Source: Acidobacteriota bacterium
GTDB lineage: Bacteria; Acidobacteriota; Vicinamibacteria; Vicinamibacterales; UBA8438
NCBI GenBank assembly: GCA_009861545.1
Contig: VXME01000003.1
Span: 1-64,000 of the forward strand
Length of the DNA stretch: 64,000 bases
Direction of reading: 5' to 3'
Position numbers and translations under genes: made by a program. Below the pieces are notes generated by a model, which saw only the letters and a program-made list of their open reading frames with translations, was not told where the DNA came from and did no database searches. Below are positions 53,294 to 61,945 of this stretch, piece after piece (the first letter of the stretch is position 1; each line of letters begins with the position of its first letter).

Positions 53294-54400
53294 ATGGGCT
53301 GCTGCGAGGCGACCAATCCGAACCTGCTGGGGGCGGTTACCCGGTCGGGACGGAAGTCGGAGCCCGCGGGGGAGCACTGGCCCGCGCCGGGCGCCGCCTG
53401 GGACCGCCGCACCACGCTCAAGAGCCTGGCGGGCGCCGCCGGCGTCATCGCCGTCAGCGGCTGCGCCCGGGAGCTCGACGACGGGATGACCGGCGTCCGC
53501 CTCGCCTTCTGCGGCCAGCTTCTGTGCGTCGTCCCGTATGAAGTCTCGCGAGTGCGGGGGCACTTCGCCGAGCAGGGGCTGGCCGTCGAGTTGGTCTACA
53601 CCCGCGGCGGCAACGCGGCGATGCAGGCGCTGGTGGGCGGCGCGGTCGATTATGCGGGCACCTCGTTCGACGTCGCGCTGCAGGCGTCCGCCAACGGGGC
53701 GCCGATCCGCCGCGTGGCGTCCACCGGGCGGTTGCCGCTGTTCGCGCTGGCAACGGCTCCGGCGCAGGCGGGCGTCATCGACTCGGTGGCGGCGCTCGAA
53801 GGCCGGACGGTCGGGATTTCCGCCCTGGGGAACGCCGATCACGCCCTGCTGCTGTATCTGCTGGATCAGGCCGGCGCCGATGTAAACGCCGTGCAGTTCG
53901 CGGCCATCGGCACGAACGTGTTCGACGCCCTGCGAATCGGTCAGGTCGCCGCCGCAATGCTGCAGGAGCCGGCGTTGTCGCTGATCGTCGAGGCGGGCGG
54001 GCGCGAGCTGGTCAACTTCATGGAAATAGACGAGGCGCGGCGTCATCTCGGCGGTCCCTATGCGTTCATGGGGGTCTCGGTGCGGGCGGCCGAGCGCGAC
54101 GGACGTCGGCCCGAGATACGCAGGCTGGCCGCCGGCCTCGCCGCGGGCCTGGTCGATACGCGGACCCTGCCGCCGGCCGAAGTTGTCGCCGCGCTGCCGG
54201 AGGCGCTCGTCGCGGGCGGGGACATCGACCGCCTCGAGAGAGTCATCGAGCGCTACCGCCAGTCGCTGTACCCCGAGCGCGTCGACGTGGACATCGAGGC
54301 GGCTGCGCGGGTGATGCGCGCCCAGGAGGTCGCGGGCCTGCTCGAGCCGGGACAGGTGGATCTGGATACCCTGCTCGACGCCGGCGCGCTCGCCGGATAG
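53294..54400 (+). CDS. NMT1/SsuA-type ABC substrate-binding lipoprotein
   Basis: A 368-residue periplasmic binding protein. The N-terminus combines a twin-arginine motif (Arg38-Arg39 in WDRRTTLKSLAGAAG) with a lipobox (VSGC, Cys57). The body is the NMT1/THI5-like fold: VPYEVSRVRGHFAEQGLAVELV, GNAAMQALVGGAVDYAGTSFDVAL, LEGRTVGISALGNADHALL. Members bind alkanesulfonates, taurine, nitrate or pyrimidine precursors of thiamine; the ligand is not predictable. ATG at 53294 follows AAGG; an ATG 13 codons upstream has no site. First gene of a five-to-six-gene run. Confidence 0.83.
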   Translation: MGCCEATNPNLLGAVTRSGRKSEPAGEHWPAPGAAWDRRTTLKSLAGAAGVIAVSGCARELDDGMTGVRLAFCGQLLCVVPYEVSRVRGHFAEQGLAVELVYTRGGNAAMQALVGGAVDYAGTSFDVALQASANGAPIRRVASTGRLPLFALATAPAQAGVIDSVAALEGRTVGISALGNADHALLLYLLDQAGADVNAVQFAAIGTNVFDALRIGQVAAAMLQEPALSLIVEAGGRELVNFMEIDEARRHLGGPYAFMGVSVRAAERDGRRPEIRRLAAGLAAGLVDTRTLPPAEVVAALPEALVAGGDIDRLERVIERYRQSLYPERVDVDIEAAARVMRAQEVAGLLEPGQVDLDTLLDAGALAG

Positions 54401-55183
54401 GTGCGCACGCGGACGACCATGCTGCGGGTCAAGGGGCTGGCGGTCGGTTTCGGCGGCGAGCCGGTGCTCGACGGCATCGACCTCGACGTGGCGGCGGGGG
54501 AGTTCGCCACCCTCATCGGTCCCTCCGGCTCCGGCAAGACGAGCATCCTGCGGGTCGTGACCGGTCTGCTGGAGCCGTCGCGCGGCACCGTCGATCTCGA
54601 CGTCGGGGTGCGCGACGTCGGCTTCCTGTTCCAGGACGACGCGCTGCTGCCGTGGCGCACGGCACGGCAGAACGTGGCGCTGGGGCTGCGCATCCGGGAG
54701 GTCGCGCCGGACGCGGCCGACGAGCAGGCCGAGCACTGGCTGCAAGTGCTGGGGCTGGCCGGCTACGGCGACCGCTATCCGGGACAGCTCTCCGGCGGCC
54801 AGCGCAAGCGGGTGGCCATCGCCCAGGTGCTGGCGCTGCGGCCCCGGCTGCTGCTGATGGACGAGCCGTTCGCGGCTCTGGACGCCATCGTCCGGACGCG
54901 CATCACGCAAGAGCTCCTGGAGTGGGTCGAACGCGAGCGGCTCACCGTGCTGCTCGTGACCCACGACCTCGAAGAGGCGATCAGCGCTTCCGACGTCGTG
55001 CACGTGCTGGGGCAGGGGCCGCGCGCCGCGATCCGCGCCACTCACCGCGTCGGGATTCCGCGGCCGCGGCGCGTGCTCGAAGCGCGGGGGCACCCGGCCT
55101 TCGGTCCACTCCTGCGGCGGCTGTGGGACGAGCTGGCCGCGGAACGGTCGCAGGCACGGTCCAAGGAGGCGGTCACCCCATGA
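54401..55183 (+). CDS. ABC importer ATP-binding protein (SsuB/TauB-like)
   Basis: A 260-residue ABC ATPase. Walker A GPSGSGKT at 40-47, Q-loop FQDDALLPW near 76, signature LSGGQRKR near 130, Walker B LLLMDEPF near 152 and switch His in LVTHDLEEA near 187. The FQ..LLPW form is typical of nitrate/sulfonate/taurine-type importers. GTG at 54401 follows the binding protein's stop with no gap; ATG at 54419 is possible. Its stop overlaps a small ORF by four bases. Confidence 0.92.
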   Translation: MRTRTTMLRVKGLAVGFGGEPVLDGIDLDVAAGEFATLIGPSGSGKTSILRVVTGLLEPSRGTVDLDVGVRDVGFLFQDDALLPWRTARQNVALGLRIREVAPDAADEQAEHWLQVLGLAGYGDRYPGQLSGGQRKRVAIAQVLALRPRLLLMDEPFAALDAIVRTRITQELLEWVERERLTVLLVTHDLEEAISASDVVHVLGQGPRAAIRATHRVGIPRPRRVLEARGHPAFGPLLRRLWDELAAERSQARSKEAVTP

Positions 55184-55356
55184 AGGGCGGGTGCCGGTCT
55201 CCAATAGTGGGCTGTCATGCAGCCGACTTCCCGTCGGCCGACGCCAACCCTGCGGCTGCCGGGGAACGGGGCGGCGGTACGGACAGGTTCGTGCAGGACA
55301 TTCCGGCAGTGGTGGATCCACGCCGTCGCGCTGCCGAGCGGCAGGTGACGTCATGA
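55180..55356 (+). CDS. Possible 58-residue small protein coupled between ABC genes
   Basis: An ORF starting MKGGCRSPIVGCHAADFP and ending ERQVTS. Its ATG overlaps the stop of the ATPase gene (ATGA), its stop overlaps the ATG of the permease gene (ATGA), and AAGGAGG lies 11 bases upstream. This exact double coupling argues for translation. Against it, third-position GC is clearly lower than in neighbours and there is no recognisable domain; two cysteines and a His (C5, C12, H13) are the only notable residues. It may carry ribosomes through the gap rather than make a functional protein. Confidence 0.45.
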   Translation: MKGGCRSPIVGCHAADFPSADANPAAAGERGGGTDRFVQDIPAVVDPRRRAAERQVTS

Positions 55357-56114
55357 AGCGCTGGCACGCGTCTCCGCCCGTGCGCCGCAGCGTGGCGCTG
55401 CTGCTCCTGCTGGCCGTGTGGGAGACGGCGTCCCGTGGCGGCGCGCTGGACCCGTTCTATGCGCCCCCGCCGTCGGCCGTCGCGGAAGTCATGTTCACCC
55501 TGGCCGCCGGCGGCGACCTGTGGCCGCACCTGGGAGCGACGGCAACCGCCGCGTTCGCCGGCCTGCTCGTCGGCCTCGTGCTCGGTATCGCGCTCGGCTT
55601 CGCCGCCGCGCTGGCGCCGCCCGTCGCCGACCTGCTCGAGCCGGTGATGATCCTGCTCAACGCCATCCCCCGCGTCATCCTGGCGCCGCTGTTCGTCATC
55701 TGGCTCGGCATCGGCCTCGCCTCGAAGCTGGCGCTCGCCACCATCCTCGTCGCCGTGCTCATCTTCTTCGCGGTCTACAACGGCGTCCGAGAGGTGGACC
55801 GGCGGCTGGTGGAGCGAGTCCGCACGCTGGGCGGCGGACGCCGGACCCTGGTGCGCGAGGTGTACGTCCCGTCGGTCACGAGCTGGGTGATGGGCAGCTT
55901 CAAGGTCGCCGTCGGGTTCGCATTCACCGGCGCCGTGGTGGGCGAGTTCGTCGCGTCCAGCCGCGGGCTGGGCTACCTGCTGCAGTTCGCGCAGAGCACC
56001 TACAACGCCGCGCTGACCATCGCCCTGATTGTCATCATCATGGGGATCGTCCTGCTGCTGTTCGCCTGCGCCGAACGGATCGAGCGGCGCCTGCTGCGCT
56101 GGCGCTATCTGTGA
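55353..56114 (+). CDS. ABC importer permease (SsuC/TauC-like)
   Basis: A 253-residue inner-membrane protein with about six helices (ATATAAFAGLLVGLVLGIALGFAAAL split over helices one and two; FVIWLGIGLASKLALATILVAVLIFF; TIALIVIIMGIVLLLFA). The EAA-like loop that contacts the ATPase is RTLGGGRRTLVREVYVP. FYAPPPSAVAEV near the start is typical of the sulfonate/nitrate importer class. It completes a binding protein-ATPase-permease importer with the two genes upstream. The antiporter gene follows after 14 bases. Confidence 0.9.
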   Translation: MKRWHASPPVRRSVALLLLLAVWETASRGGALDPFYAPPPSAVAEVMFTLAAGGDLWPHLGATATAAFAGLLVGLVLGIALGFAAALAPPVADLLEPVMILLNAIPRVILAPLFVIWLGIGLASKLALATILVAVLIFFAVYNGVREVDRRLVERVRTLGGGRRTLVREVYVPSVTSWVMGSFKVAVGFAFTGAVVGEFVASSRGLGYLLQFAQSTYNAALTIALIVIIMGIVLLLFACAERIERRLLRWRYL

Positions 56115-56128
56115 GGAGGAGAGTCGCA

Positions 56129-57538
56129 ATGATCCGTCCGACGCCACGCCAGCCGGGTCAGGTGCGGCCGTACCGCGGGTTGTTGGGGAACTGGTGGCTC
56201 CTCGTCCCCGCGCTGGTCTTCGGCGCGTGGCGGGCGGCCGGCGCGCAGCACGGCACCGAAGACGTGGGCACGGGCGACGTGACGCTCTTCTTTCTGGCCC
56301 TGGCCGCCATCCTGGTGGCCGCGAAGGTCGGGGGCGAGCTGATCGAGCGATTGAACCAGCCCGCCGTGCTCGGCGAGCTCGTCGTCGGGATCATCCTGGG
56401 CAACCTCGCGCTGGCCGGCATCGGGGTCTTCGAGCCGCTGCAGACCGCCCCGTTCCTGCCCATCGCGGCCGAGATCGGCGTGGTCCTTCTGCTGTTCCAG
56501 GTGGGGCTGGAGAGCGAGCTCGACGAGCTGCTGGCGGTGGGCGCCTCGGCCGTCGCGGTGGCGGTGCTGGGCGTGGTCGCGCCGGTCGCGCTCGGCTACG
56601 CGCTGTCGTCCGTCTTCCTGCCGGGCGGCGCGGCGTGGTACGTGCATCTCTTTCTGGGGGCCACGCTGGCGGCGACGAGCGTCGGGCTGACCGCCCGCGT
56701 GCTCAAGGACATCGGCAGGCTGGATGCGCCCGAGTCGAACCTCATCCTGGGCGCCGCGGTGGTGGACGACATCCTGGGCCTGATCGTGCTGGCGATCGTC
56801 CTCGGACTGGTGCACGCGGCCGATGCCGGGGGCGCGATCGAGATTTCCGCGGGGCCGATCCTGCTGATCGTCCTCAAGGCGGTCGGCTTCCTGGGCGGGT
56901 CGGTCATCGTCGGCCGGCTGCTTTTCGTCCCGCTCATGCGGCTCGTCCGCCTGGCCCGCTCGCCGTCCGTGCCGGTGGTCCTCGCCGTCGCCTATTGCTT
57001 CCTGATGGCGGCGCTGGCCGAGCTGGTCGGCCTGGCCGACATCGTGGGCGCGTTCACCGCGGGACTGGTGGTCAACGACGAGATCGGCAGGTTCTTCGGC
57101 GAGAAGAAGGAGCTGTACCGGATCGACGCCTCCATCACGCCGGTCAGCACGATCTTCGTGCCGGTGTTCTTCGTCTACATGGGCCTGCGCGTGGACCTGG
57201 CCGCTTTCGCTTCGCTGGAGGTCATCGTCTTCGCCGTCCTGTTGAGCATCGTGGCGATCGCGAGCAAGCAGGTCTGCGCGCTGGGCGTCTTCCAGCGGGG
57301 CCTCAACCGCTGGGTCGTCGGCATCGGCATGATTCCGCGCGGCGAGGTCGGCCTCATCTTCGCCAGCATCGGCCACACGGTCCTGGTTGCCGGAACGCCG
57401 GTTCTCGGTGACGCGACGTTTTCTGCGATCATCGCCATGGTCATGTTGACGACGCTGGTGACGCCGCCGCTGCTGAAGGCCGCGTTCCTGAAGTCGTCCG
57501 GGAGTCAGGCCCCCATCGAAGTGGGTCGAGGAGGGTAG
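56129..57538 (+). CDS. CPA2-family Na+/H+ antiporter
   Basis: A 469-residue membrane protein of the monovalent cation:proton antiporter-2 family, about 12-13 helices. Features: NQPAVLGELVVGIILGNL, LLLFQVGLESELDELL, the ion-site pair Asp213-Asp214 in GAAVVDDILGL, LADIVGAFTAGLVV and the late GIGMIPRGEVGLIFA helix. No TrkA regulatory domain is fused, unlike KefB/KefC. GAGGAGGAGAG precedes ATG 56129. Position inside the importer/oligopeptidase run may reflect ion coupling, but this is only inferred. Confidence 0.88.
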   Translation: MIRPTPRQPGQVRPYRGLLGNWWLLVPALVFGAWRAAGAQHGTEDVGTGDVTLFFLALAAILVAAKVGGELIERLNQPAVLGELVVGIILGNLALAGIGVFEPLQTAPFLPIAAEIGVVLLLFQVGLESELDELLAVGASAVAVAVLGVVAPVALGYALSSVFLPGGAAWYVHLFLGATLAATSVGLTARVLKDIGRLDAPESNLILGAAVVDDILGLIVLAIVLGLVHAADAGGAIEISAGPILLIVLKAVGFLGGSVIVGRLLFVPLMRLVRLARSPSVPVVLAVAYCFLMAALAELVGLADIVGAFTAGLVVNDEIGRFFGEKKELYRIDASITPVSTIFVPVFFVYMGLRVDLAAFASLEVIVFAVLLSIVAIASKQVCALGVFQRGLNRWVVGIGMIPRGEVGLIFASIGHTVLVAGTPVLGDATFSAIIAMVMLTTLVTPPLLKAAFLKSSGSQAPIEVGRGG

Positions 57539-57540
57539 TC

Positions 57541-59694
57541 GTGTCCGCAGAACGGGTGCTTGCTCGCGTGCTCGTCGTCGGTCTCGCCGCCGTCTTCGCG
57601 GCAATAGTGGGAGGCGCCGGAAACGCAACCGCTCAGGTCGCGCCGAGCGAGGCCCCGGTAGCGAAGGTGATCCCGGAGCGGCTCGAGGCGCACGGGCATA
57701 CGCGAATCGACAACTACTACTGGCTCAACCAGCGCGAGAACCCGGACGTCGTCGCGTACCTCGAGGTCGAGAATGCCTACACCGACGCCCGGATGGCGCA
57801 CACCGAGGAGTTGCAGAAAGAGCTCTTCGACGAGATCAAGGGGCGCATCAGGCAGACCGATCTCTCGGTGCCGGTGAAGGACGGCGATTACTTCTACTAC
57901 AGCCGGGTCGAGGAAGGCCGCGACTATCCCATCTACGCGCGCAAGCATGGGTCGCTGGACGCCGACGAAGAGGTGATTCTCGACGTCAACGCGCTGGCCG
58001 AGGGGCACGATTTCTACAACGCGTTTCCCAACGTCAGCTCGGACGGCAGCCTCATGGCCTATGCCGAGGACACGCGCGGACGGCGCATCTACACCATCCG
58101 AATCAAGGACCTGGCGACCGGCCGGTCGTATCCCGAGGCGATCGAGGGGGCGTCGGGCAACATGGCGTGGGCCGAGGACAACCGGACGCTGTTCTATGCC
58201 CGGCGCGATGCCACCACGCTGCGCGCGGATCGGATCTACCGCCACGCGGTCGGCTCCGATCCCGGACAGGACGAGCTCGTGTTTCACGAAGAGGACGAGG
58301 AGTTCAGCGTTTTCGTCCGCAAGACGAAATCGAAGCGCTACATCGTCATCTCGTCGTCGCACACCATCACCGACGAACACCGCTTCGTGGACGCCGCCGA
58401 GCCGGACGGCGACTTCCGGGTGTTCCTGCCGCGCGCCCGCGGACACGAGCACAGCATCGACCATCTCGGCGACCACTTCTACATCCGGACCAACCGGGAC
58501 GGCGCCGAGAACTTCCAGTTGATGCGCACGCCGGTCGGCCGCACGGGCACGGAGCACTGGGAAACGGTGATCCCGCACCGCGGCGACGTCCTGTTGCAGT
58601 ACTTCGAGCTCTTTCGGGACCACCTCGTGCTGTCCGAGCGCGAGAGCGGGCTGACCCGGCTCCGCGTGCGTCCCTGGAACGGGGAGGAGCACTACATCGC
58701 GTTCGACGAACCCGCGTACCTCGCCTACCTGTCCGCCAACCGGGAGGTCGACACGGACGTGCTGCGCTTCGGCTACACGTCGCTCTCGGCGCCGAGCGCC
58801 GTCTACGACTACGACATGACGACGCGCGAGCGGATGCTGCTGAAGGAGGACGAGGTCCTGGGTGGCTACGACCGCGTCCGGTACGTGGTGGAGCGCCTCG
58901 ATGCGCCCGCGCGCGACGGAAGGGTGGAAGTGCCGGTGTCGCTGGTCTATCGGAGGGGGCTGGAGAAGGACGGGACCAATCCGCTCCTGCTGGGTGCGTA
59001 CGGGGCGTACGGGTACGCCATGGATGCGACCTTCTCTTCCCCGCGCGTCAGCCTCCTCGACCGCGGGTTCGTGTACGCCATCGCCCACGTCCGCGGGGGG
59101 CAGGAGCTCGGGCGGTCCTGGTACGACGACGGGAAGATGTTCAACAAGAAGAACACCTTCACCGACTTCATCGACGTCGCCGATTTCCTGGTCGCCGGCG
59201 GCTACACGAGCCCTTCGAAGCTGTTCGCCACCGGCGGCAGCGCCGGCGGCCTGCTGATGGGCGCGGTGACCAACATGCGGCCCGAGCTCTTCCGCGGCGT
59301 CGTCGCGCACGTGCCCTTCGTCGACGTCGTCACGACCATGCTCGATACGTCGATACCGCTCACCACCTTCGAGTTCGACGAGTGGGGCAATCCCGCCGAG
59401 CGGGAGGCATACGAGTACATGCTCTCCTACTCGCCCTACGACCAGGTCGAGGCCAAGGGGTATCCGAACCTGCTCGTCACGACCGGACTGCACGATTCGC
59501 AGGTGCAGTACTGGGAGCCCGCGAAGTGGGTGGCGAAGCTGCGGGCGCTGAAGACCGACGACAACCGGCTGCTCCTGAAGACGCACATGGACGGCGGCCA
59601 CGGCGGCGGCTCCGGCCGCGACCGCCGCTACGAGGAGCTTGCGTTCGAGTACGCCTTCATCCTCGACCTCGCCGGCGAGGATGTAGCGCAATGA
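57541..59694 (+). CDS. ptrB: Exported prolyl oligopeptidase / oligopeptidase B-type S9 peptidase
   Basis: A 717-residue serine peptidase. Signal peptide 1-31 (VLARVLVVGLAAVFAAIVGG), S9 N-terminal propeller from about 50 to 440 (RIDNYYWLNQRENPDVVAYL), then the hydrolase domain with catalytic Ser567 in GGSAGG, Asp652 in TGLHDSQVQYWEPAKW and His687 in DGGHGG. The YWEP and KW context is that of protease II (basic-residue specificity). Classical PtrB is cytoplasmic, so the export signal is noteworthy. GTG at 57541 lies two bases after the antiporter stop, with GAGGAGGG upstream. Confidence 0.9.
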   Translation: MSAERVLARVLVVGLAAVFAAIVGGAGNATAQVAPSEAPVAKVIPERLEAHGHTRIDNYYWLNQRENPDVVAYLEVENAYTDARMAHTEELQKELFDEIKGRIRQTDLSVPVKDGDYFYYSRVEEGRDYPIYARKHGSLDADEEVILDVNALAEGHDFYNAFPNVSSDGSLMAYAEDTRGRRIYTIRIKDLATGRSYPEAIEGASGNMAWAEDNRTLFYARRDATTLRADRIYRHAVGSDPGQDELVFHEEDEEFSVFVRKTKSKRYIVISSSHTITDEHRFVDAAEPDGDFRVFLPRARGHEHSIDHLGDHFYIRTNRDGAENFQLMRTPVGRTGTEHWETVIPHRGDVLLQYFELFRDHLVLSERESGLTRLRVRPWNGEEHYIAFDEPAYLAYLSANREVDTDVLRFGYTSLSAPSAVYDYDMTTRERMLLKEDEVLGGYDRVRYVVERLDAPARDGRVEVPVSLVYRRGLEKDGTNPLLLGAYGAYGYAMDATFSSPRVSLLDRGFVYAIAHVRGGQELGRSWYDDGKMFNKKNTFTDFIDVADFLVAGGYTSPSKLFATGGSAGGLLMGAVTNMRPELFRGVVAHVPFVDVVTTMLDTSIPLTTFEFDEWGNPAEREAYEYMLSYSPYDQVEAKGYPNLLVTTGLHDSQVQYWEPAKWVAKLRALKTDDNRLLLKTHMDGGHGGGSGRDRRYEELAFEYAFILDLAGEDVAQ

Positions 59695-59709
59695 CGCCGG
59701 CTCGGGCCA

Positions 59710-60969
59710 TCAGGGACCGGTGATGCTGGCCCCGGCCAGCCCGGCGATCGCGGCCAGCGTGGTCTGCGCCGCGTTCAGCCCGAGCCGGAAGTCGTCGTCG
59801 GTGTAGGTCACGTAGAGGTCGGTCGGCTGGTGCCAGTGGGGGTTCCAGCCGGCCCCGACGTGCATGCCGCGCTCGTTCTCGCGCAGGCTGATCGACGGCG
59901 TGATGTTCATGAACGGCATCGAGTCCGTGCTGCTCATGTGCGGTCCGACCGCCGCGGGGTAGTCGGTGGCGTAGGCGTCGTTGGCTGCCTTGAAGCGGAA
60001 CGCGAGGTCCCGCGACTCGTCGGCCAGGTCCGAGCTCGACTGGAACTCGATGTTCACGTCCGCCTCGCGCCGCTGGTCGCGGCTGACCACGCCGTCCGGT
60101 CCCGGCGCCCCGTGGTCGAACAGCATCATGTCGTGCTGGATCATCCCGAGCCAGCGCGGCTCGGGGTACAGTCCGGAGCCGGGCGGATTCTCCAGTCCCT
60201 GCCGCTCGCGCCGCTGCTCGACGTAGGCGCGGCTGCCGATGAGTCCGACCTCCTCGTCGTTCCAGAGCGCGAAGCGGATCGAGACCTCCGTCTGCACGTC
60301 CGGCGCGCTGAGAATGCGCGCCAGCTCCATCACCAGGGCCGTCCCGGACGCGTCGTCGTCGGCCGCCTCGCCGAAGCCGTGCCCGTCCATGTGGGCGCCG
60401 AGGATGTACATCTCGTCGGGCCGCGTGGTTCCCACCCTGGTGCAGTACACCTGCGAGCGGTCGCCGTTGACCGGCTCCTCCAGGTTGAGCGCGCGCAGCG
60501 CCTCGTCCGGCTGCATCAGCGGGTCGCGGACCACGCCGGTGCGCACGCGGTAGCCGAAGATCGAGCTGCCGCCCGCACCGCTTCCGTTGCGCCCGATGCG
60601 CCCGCCGGTCGGCGTCGGCTCCGTGGGGTTCAGGGGCGCGGACGGTCTGCCGCGGCCCCCGCCGGTGCGCGGCGGCGGATCGTAGGTGTAGTGGAGACGC
60701 TCGGTGGGGCAGCCGGCCGCCTCCAGCCAGGCCTCGATCCAGTCGACGGCGTCGCGGTTGCGCTGCGTCCCCTGCCGCCGGTCCCCGAACTGCGTGAGGC
60801 CCTTGATGACGGCCTTGTAGCGCTCCAGATCGAGACGGCCGACCAGCTCGGCGATGGGATTGGCCGTGTCGTCGTTGCCGTCCGGTTGTTGGCCGGAGAC
60901 CACGGCACCCGGACCCGATCCGATCACCAACGCCAGAACGACAGCCAGCCCTGCTGCAAAAGCGCGCAT
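59710..60969 (-). CDS. Secreted M28-family zinc aminopeptidase
   Basis: A 419-residue exported peptidase with signal peptide 1-26 (FAAGLAVVLALVIGSGPGAVVSGQ). The M28 dizinc site is GAHMDGHG, EAADDDASGTALVMELAR (bridging Asp), WNDEEVGLIGS (catalytic Glu and ligand Glu), HDMMLFDHG, and the final His in HWHQPTD. An Arg/Gly/Pro-rich stretch around residues 100-130 is low complexity. Likely releases amino acids from peptides in the periplasm, complementing the oligopeptidase that is convergent with it 15 bases away. AAGGAG lies before ATG 60969. Confidence 0.88.
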   Translation of the reverse strand: MRAFAAGLAVVLALVIGSGPGAVVSGQQPDGNDDTANPIAELVGRLDLERYKAVIKGLTQFGDRRQGTQRNRDAVDWIEAWLEAAGCPTERLHYTYDPPPRTGGGRGRPSAPLNPTEPTPTGGRIGRNGSGAGGSSIFGYRVRTGVVRDPLMQPDEALRALNLEEPVNGDRSQVYCTRVGTTRPDEMYILGAHMDGHGFGEAADDDASGTALVMELARILSAPDVQTEVSIRFALWNDEEVGLIGSRAYVEQRRERQGLENPPGSGLYPEPRWLGMIQHDMMLFDHGAPGPDGVVSRDQRREADVNIEFQSSSDLADESRDLAFRFKAANDAYATDYPAAVGPHMSSTDSMPFMNITPSISLRENERGMHVGAGWNPHWHQPTDLYVTYTDDDFRLGLNAAQTTLAAIAGLAGASITGP

Positions 60970-61123
60970 CGGTCTCTCCTTGATCCCATTCCCGCTCCGA
61001 GACGACATCGTCGCCATTGTACGTCTCCGAGCCGTTCCGCTACCCGCCGTGCTCCTGCCCGCGATTCTCCTCGACGGGGATCGGGAGACGGTTCTGCCGC
61101 GACGGCCCGCGAGTCCGTCCGAC

Positions 61124-61153
61124 TTGACCGGCCGTCGGGCGGGCTACCATAGT
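61124..61153 (+). promoter_or_regulatory. Putative promoter of the Phd/VapC operon
   Basis: TTGACC (61124-61129) is followed by TACCAT (61145-61150, 15-base spacer) or CATAGT (61148-61153, 18-base spacer). Either would start transcription at or just before ATG 61160, so the antitoxin mRNA may be leaderless. Confidence 0.4.
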
Positions 61154-61159
61154 GTCCGC

Positions 61160-61525
61160 ATGAAGATCACCGCCACCGCGGCGAGCCTGAGGGAGCGCCT
61201 GAACGAGTACCTCGGACACGTGAAGGCGGGCAGTGAGGTCGTGGTGACCGAGCACGGTCTGCCGGTCGCCCGGCTCACGGCCATCGAGACGGCCGGCCGG
61301 CCGGCGAACCCTTCCGGGCCATCGATACCTGCGGCCGGCGCCGAGAGCCTGTTTCTGGAACCCGCCGAGCAGGGCACGAGCCGCCGGGATCGACTTGCGC
61401 GGGCCGGATCGCTGAAGCTCGGGCGCGGTTCCGCGCGGCCGGGGTTGCTCACCCCTCCCTCGGGCGAACCGTTCGGGGCGCGAATACTCGCGGCGCTGCT
61501 CGCCGACCGCATGGGAGGCCGATGA
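61160..61525 (+). CDS. Phd/YefM-type antitoxin
   Basis: A 121-residue protein. Residues 1-45 match the DNA-binding Phd/YefM fold (MKITATAASLRERLNEYLGHVKAGSEVVVTEHGLPVARL). The remaining ~75 residues, rich in Pro, Gly and Arg, are longer than usual and would contain the toxin-binding region (EPFGARILAALLADRMGGR). Its stop overlaps the VapC start (ATGA), the usual antitoxin-toxin coupling. It probably represses its own promoter with the toxin as co-repressor. Confidence 0.85.
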   Translation: MKITATAASLRERLNEYLGHVKAGSEVVVTEHGLPVARLTAIETAGRPANPSGPSIPAAGAESLFLEPAEQGTSRRDRLARAGSLKLGRGSARPGLLTPPSGEPFGARILAALLADRMGGR

Positions 61526-61944
61526 TGTTCTGGGACAGCTCCGCGGTCGTCCCGCTCATCGCGCCGAGCCCGCAATCGACGACGCTGACGGACCACCTTG
61601 CGGCCGACCGGGGGCTGACCGTCTGGCGGGGCACGGCGGTCGAATGCGCCGCCGCTCTCTATCGCTCCCATCGGGAGGAGTCGATCGGGCAGGCCGCGCT
61701 CGACGCGGCGCTTCTCCGTCTTCATGCGTTCACGGAAGACGCCGACACGGTGGCGCCCGGGGAGTTCGTTCGCCGCCGGGCGAGCGAACTGGTGGCGACC
61801 CACCGCCTGCGGGCGGCCGACGCGTTCCAGCTCGCCGCGGCGCTCGCGTGGTGCGAGGGGCATCCGCGGGGCGAGCGCTTTCTGTCCCTCGATGACCGGT
61901 TGCGCGACGCGGCACGGCGCGAGGGGTTTACCGTGCTGCCCTGA
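61522..61944 (+). CDS. PIN-domain toxin (VapC-like)
   Basis: A 140-residue PIN-domain ribonuclease. Acidic metal ligands are visible: Asp5 in MMFWDSSAVV, Glu41 in AVECAAAL, Asp100 in RAADAFQLAAAL and Asp124/Asp125 in LSLDDRLRDAA. The set is complete, so it is likely active on RNA. It overlaps the antitoxin by four bases and ends one base from the convergent ATPase gene. Confidence 0.9.
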   Translation: MMFWDSSAVVPLIAPSPQSTTLTDHLAADRGLTVWRGTAVECAAALYRSHREESIGQAALDAALLRLHAFTEDADTVAPGEFVRRRASELVATHRLRAADAFQLAAALAWCEGHPRGERFLSLDDRLRDAARREGFTVLP

Positions 61945-61945
61945 T

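Noticed and set aside
55184-55352. Riboswitch (TPP or cobalamin) in the gap before the ABC permease
   Set aside because: I looked for conserved core motifs of both classes on each strand and found none in the right order; the small ORF explains the gap better.
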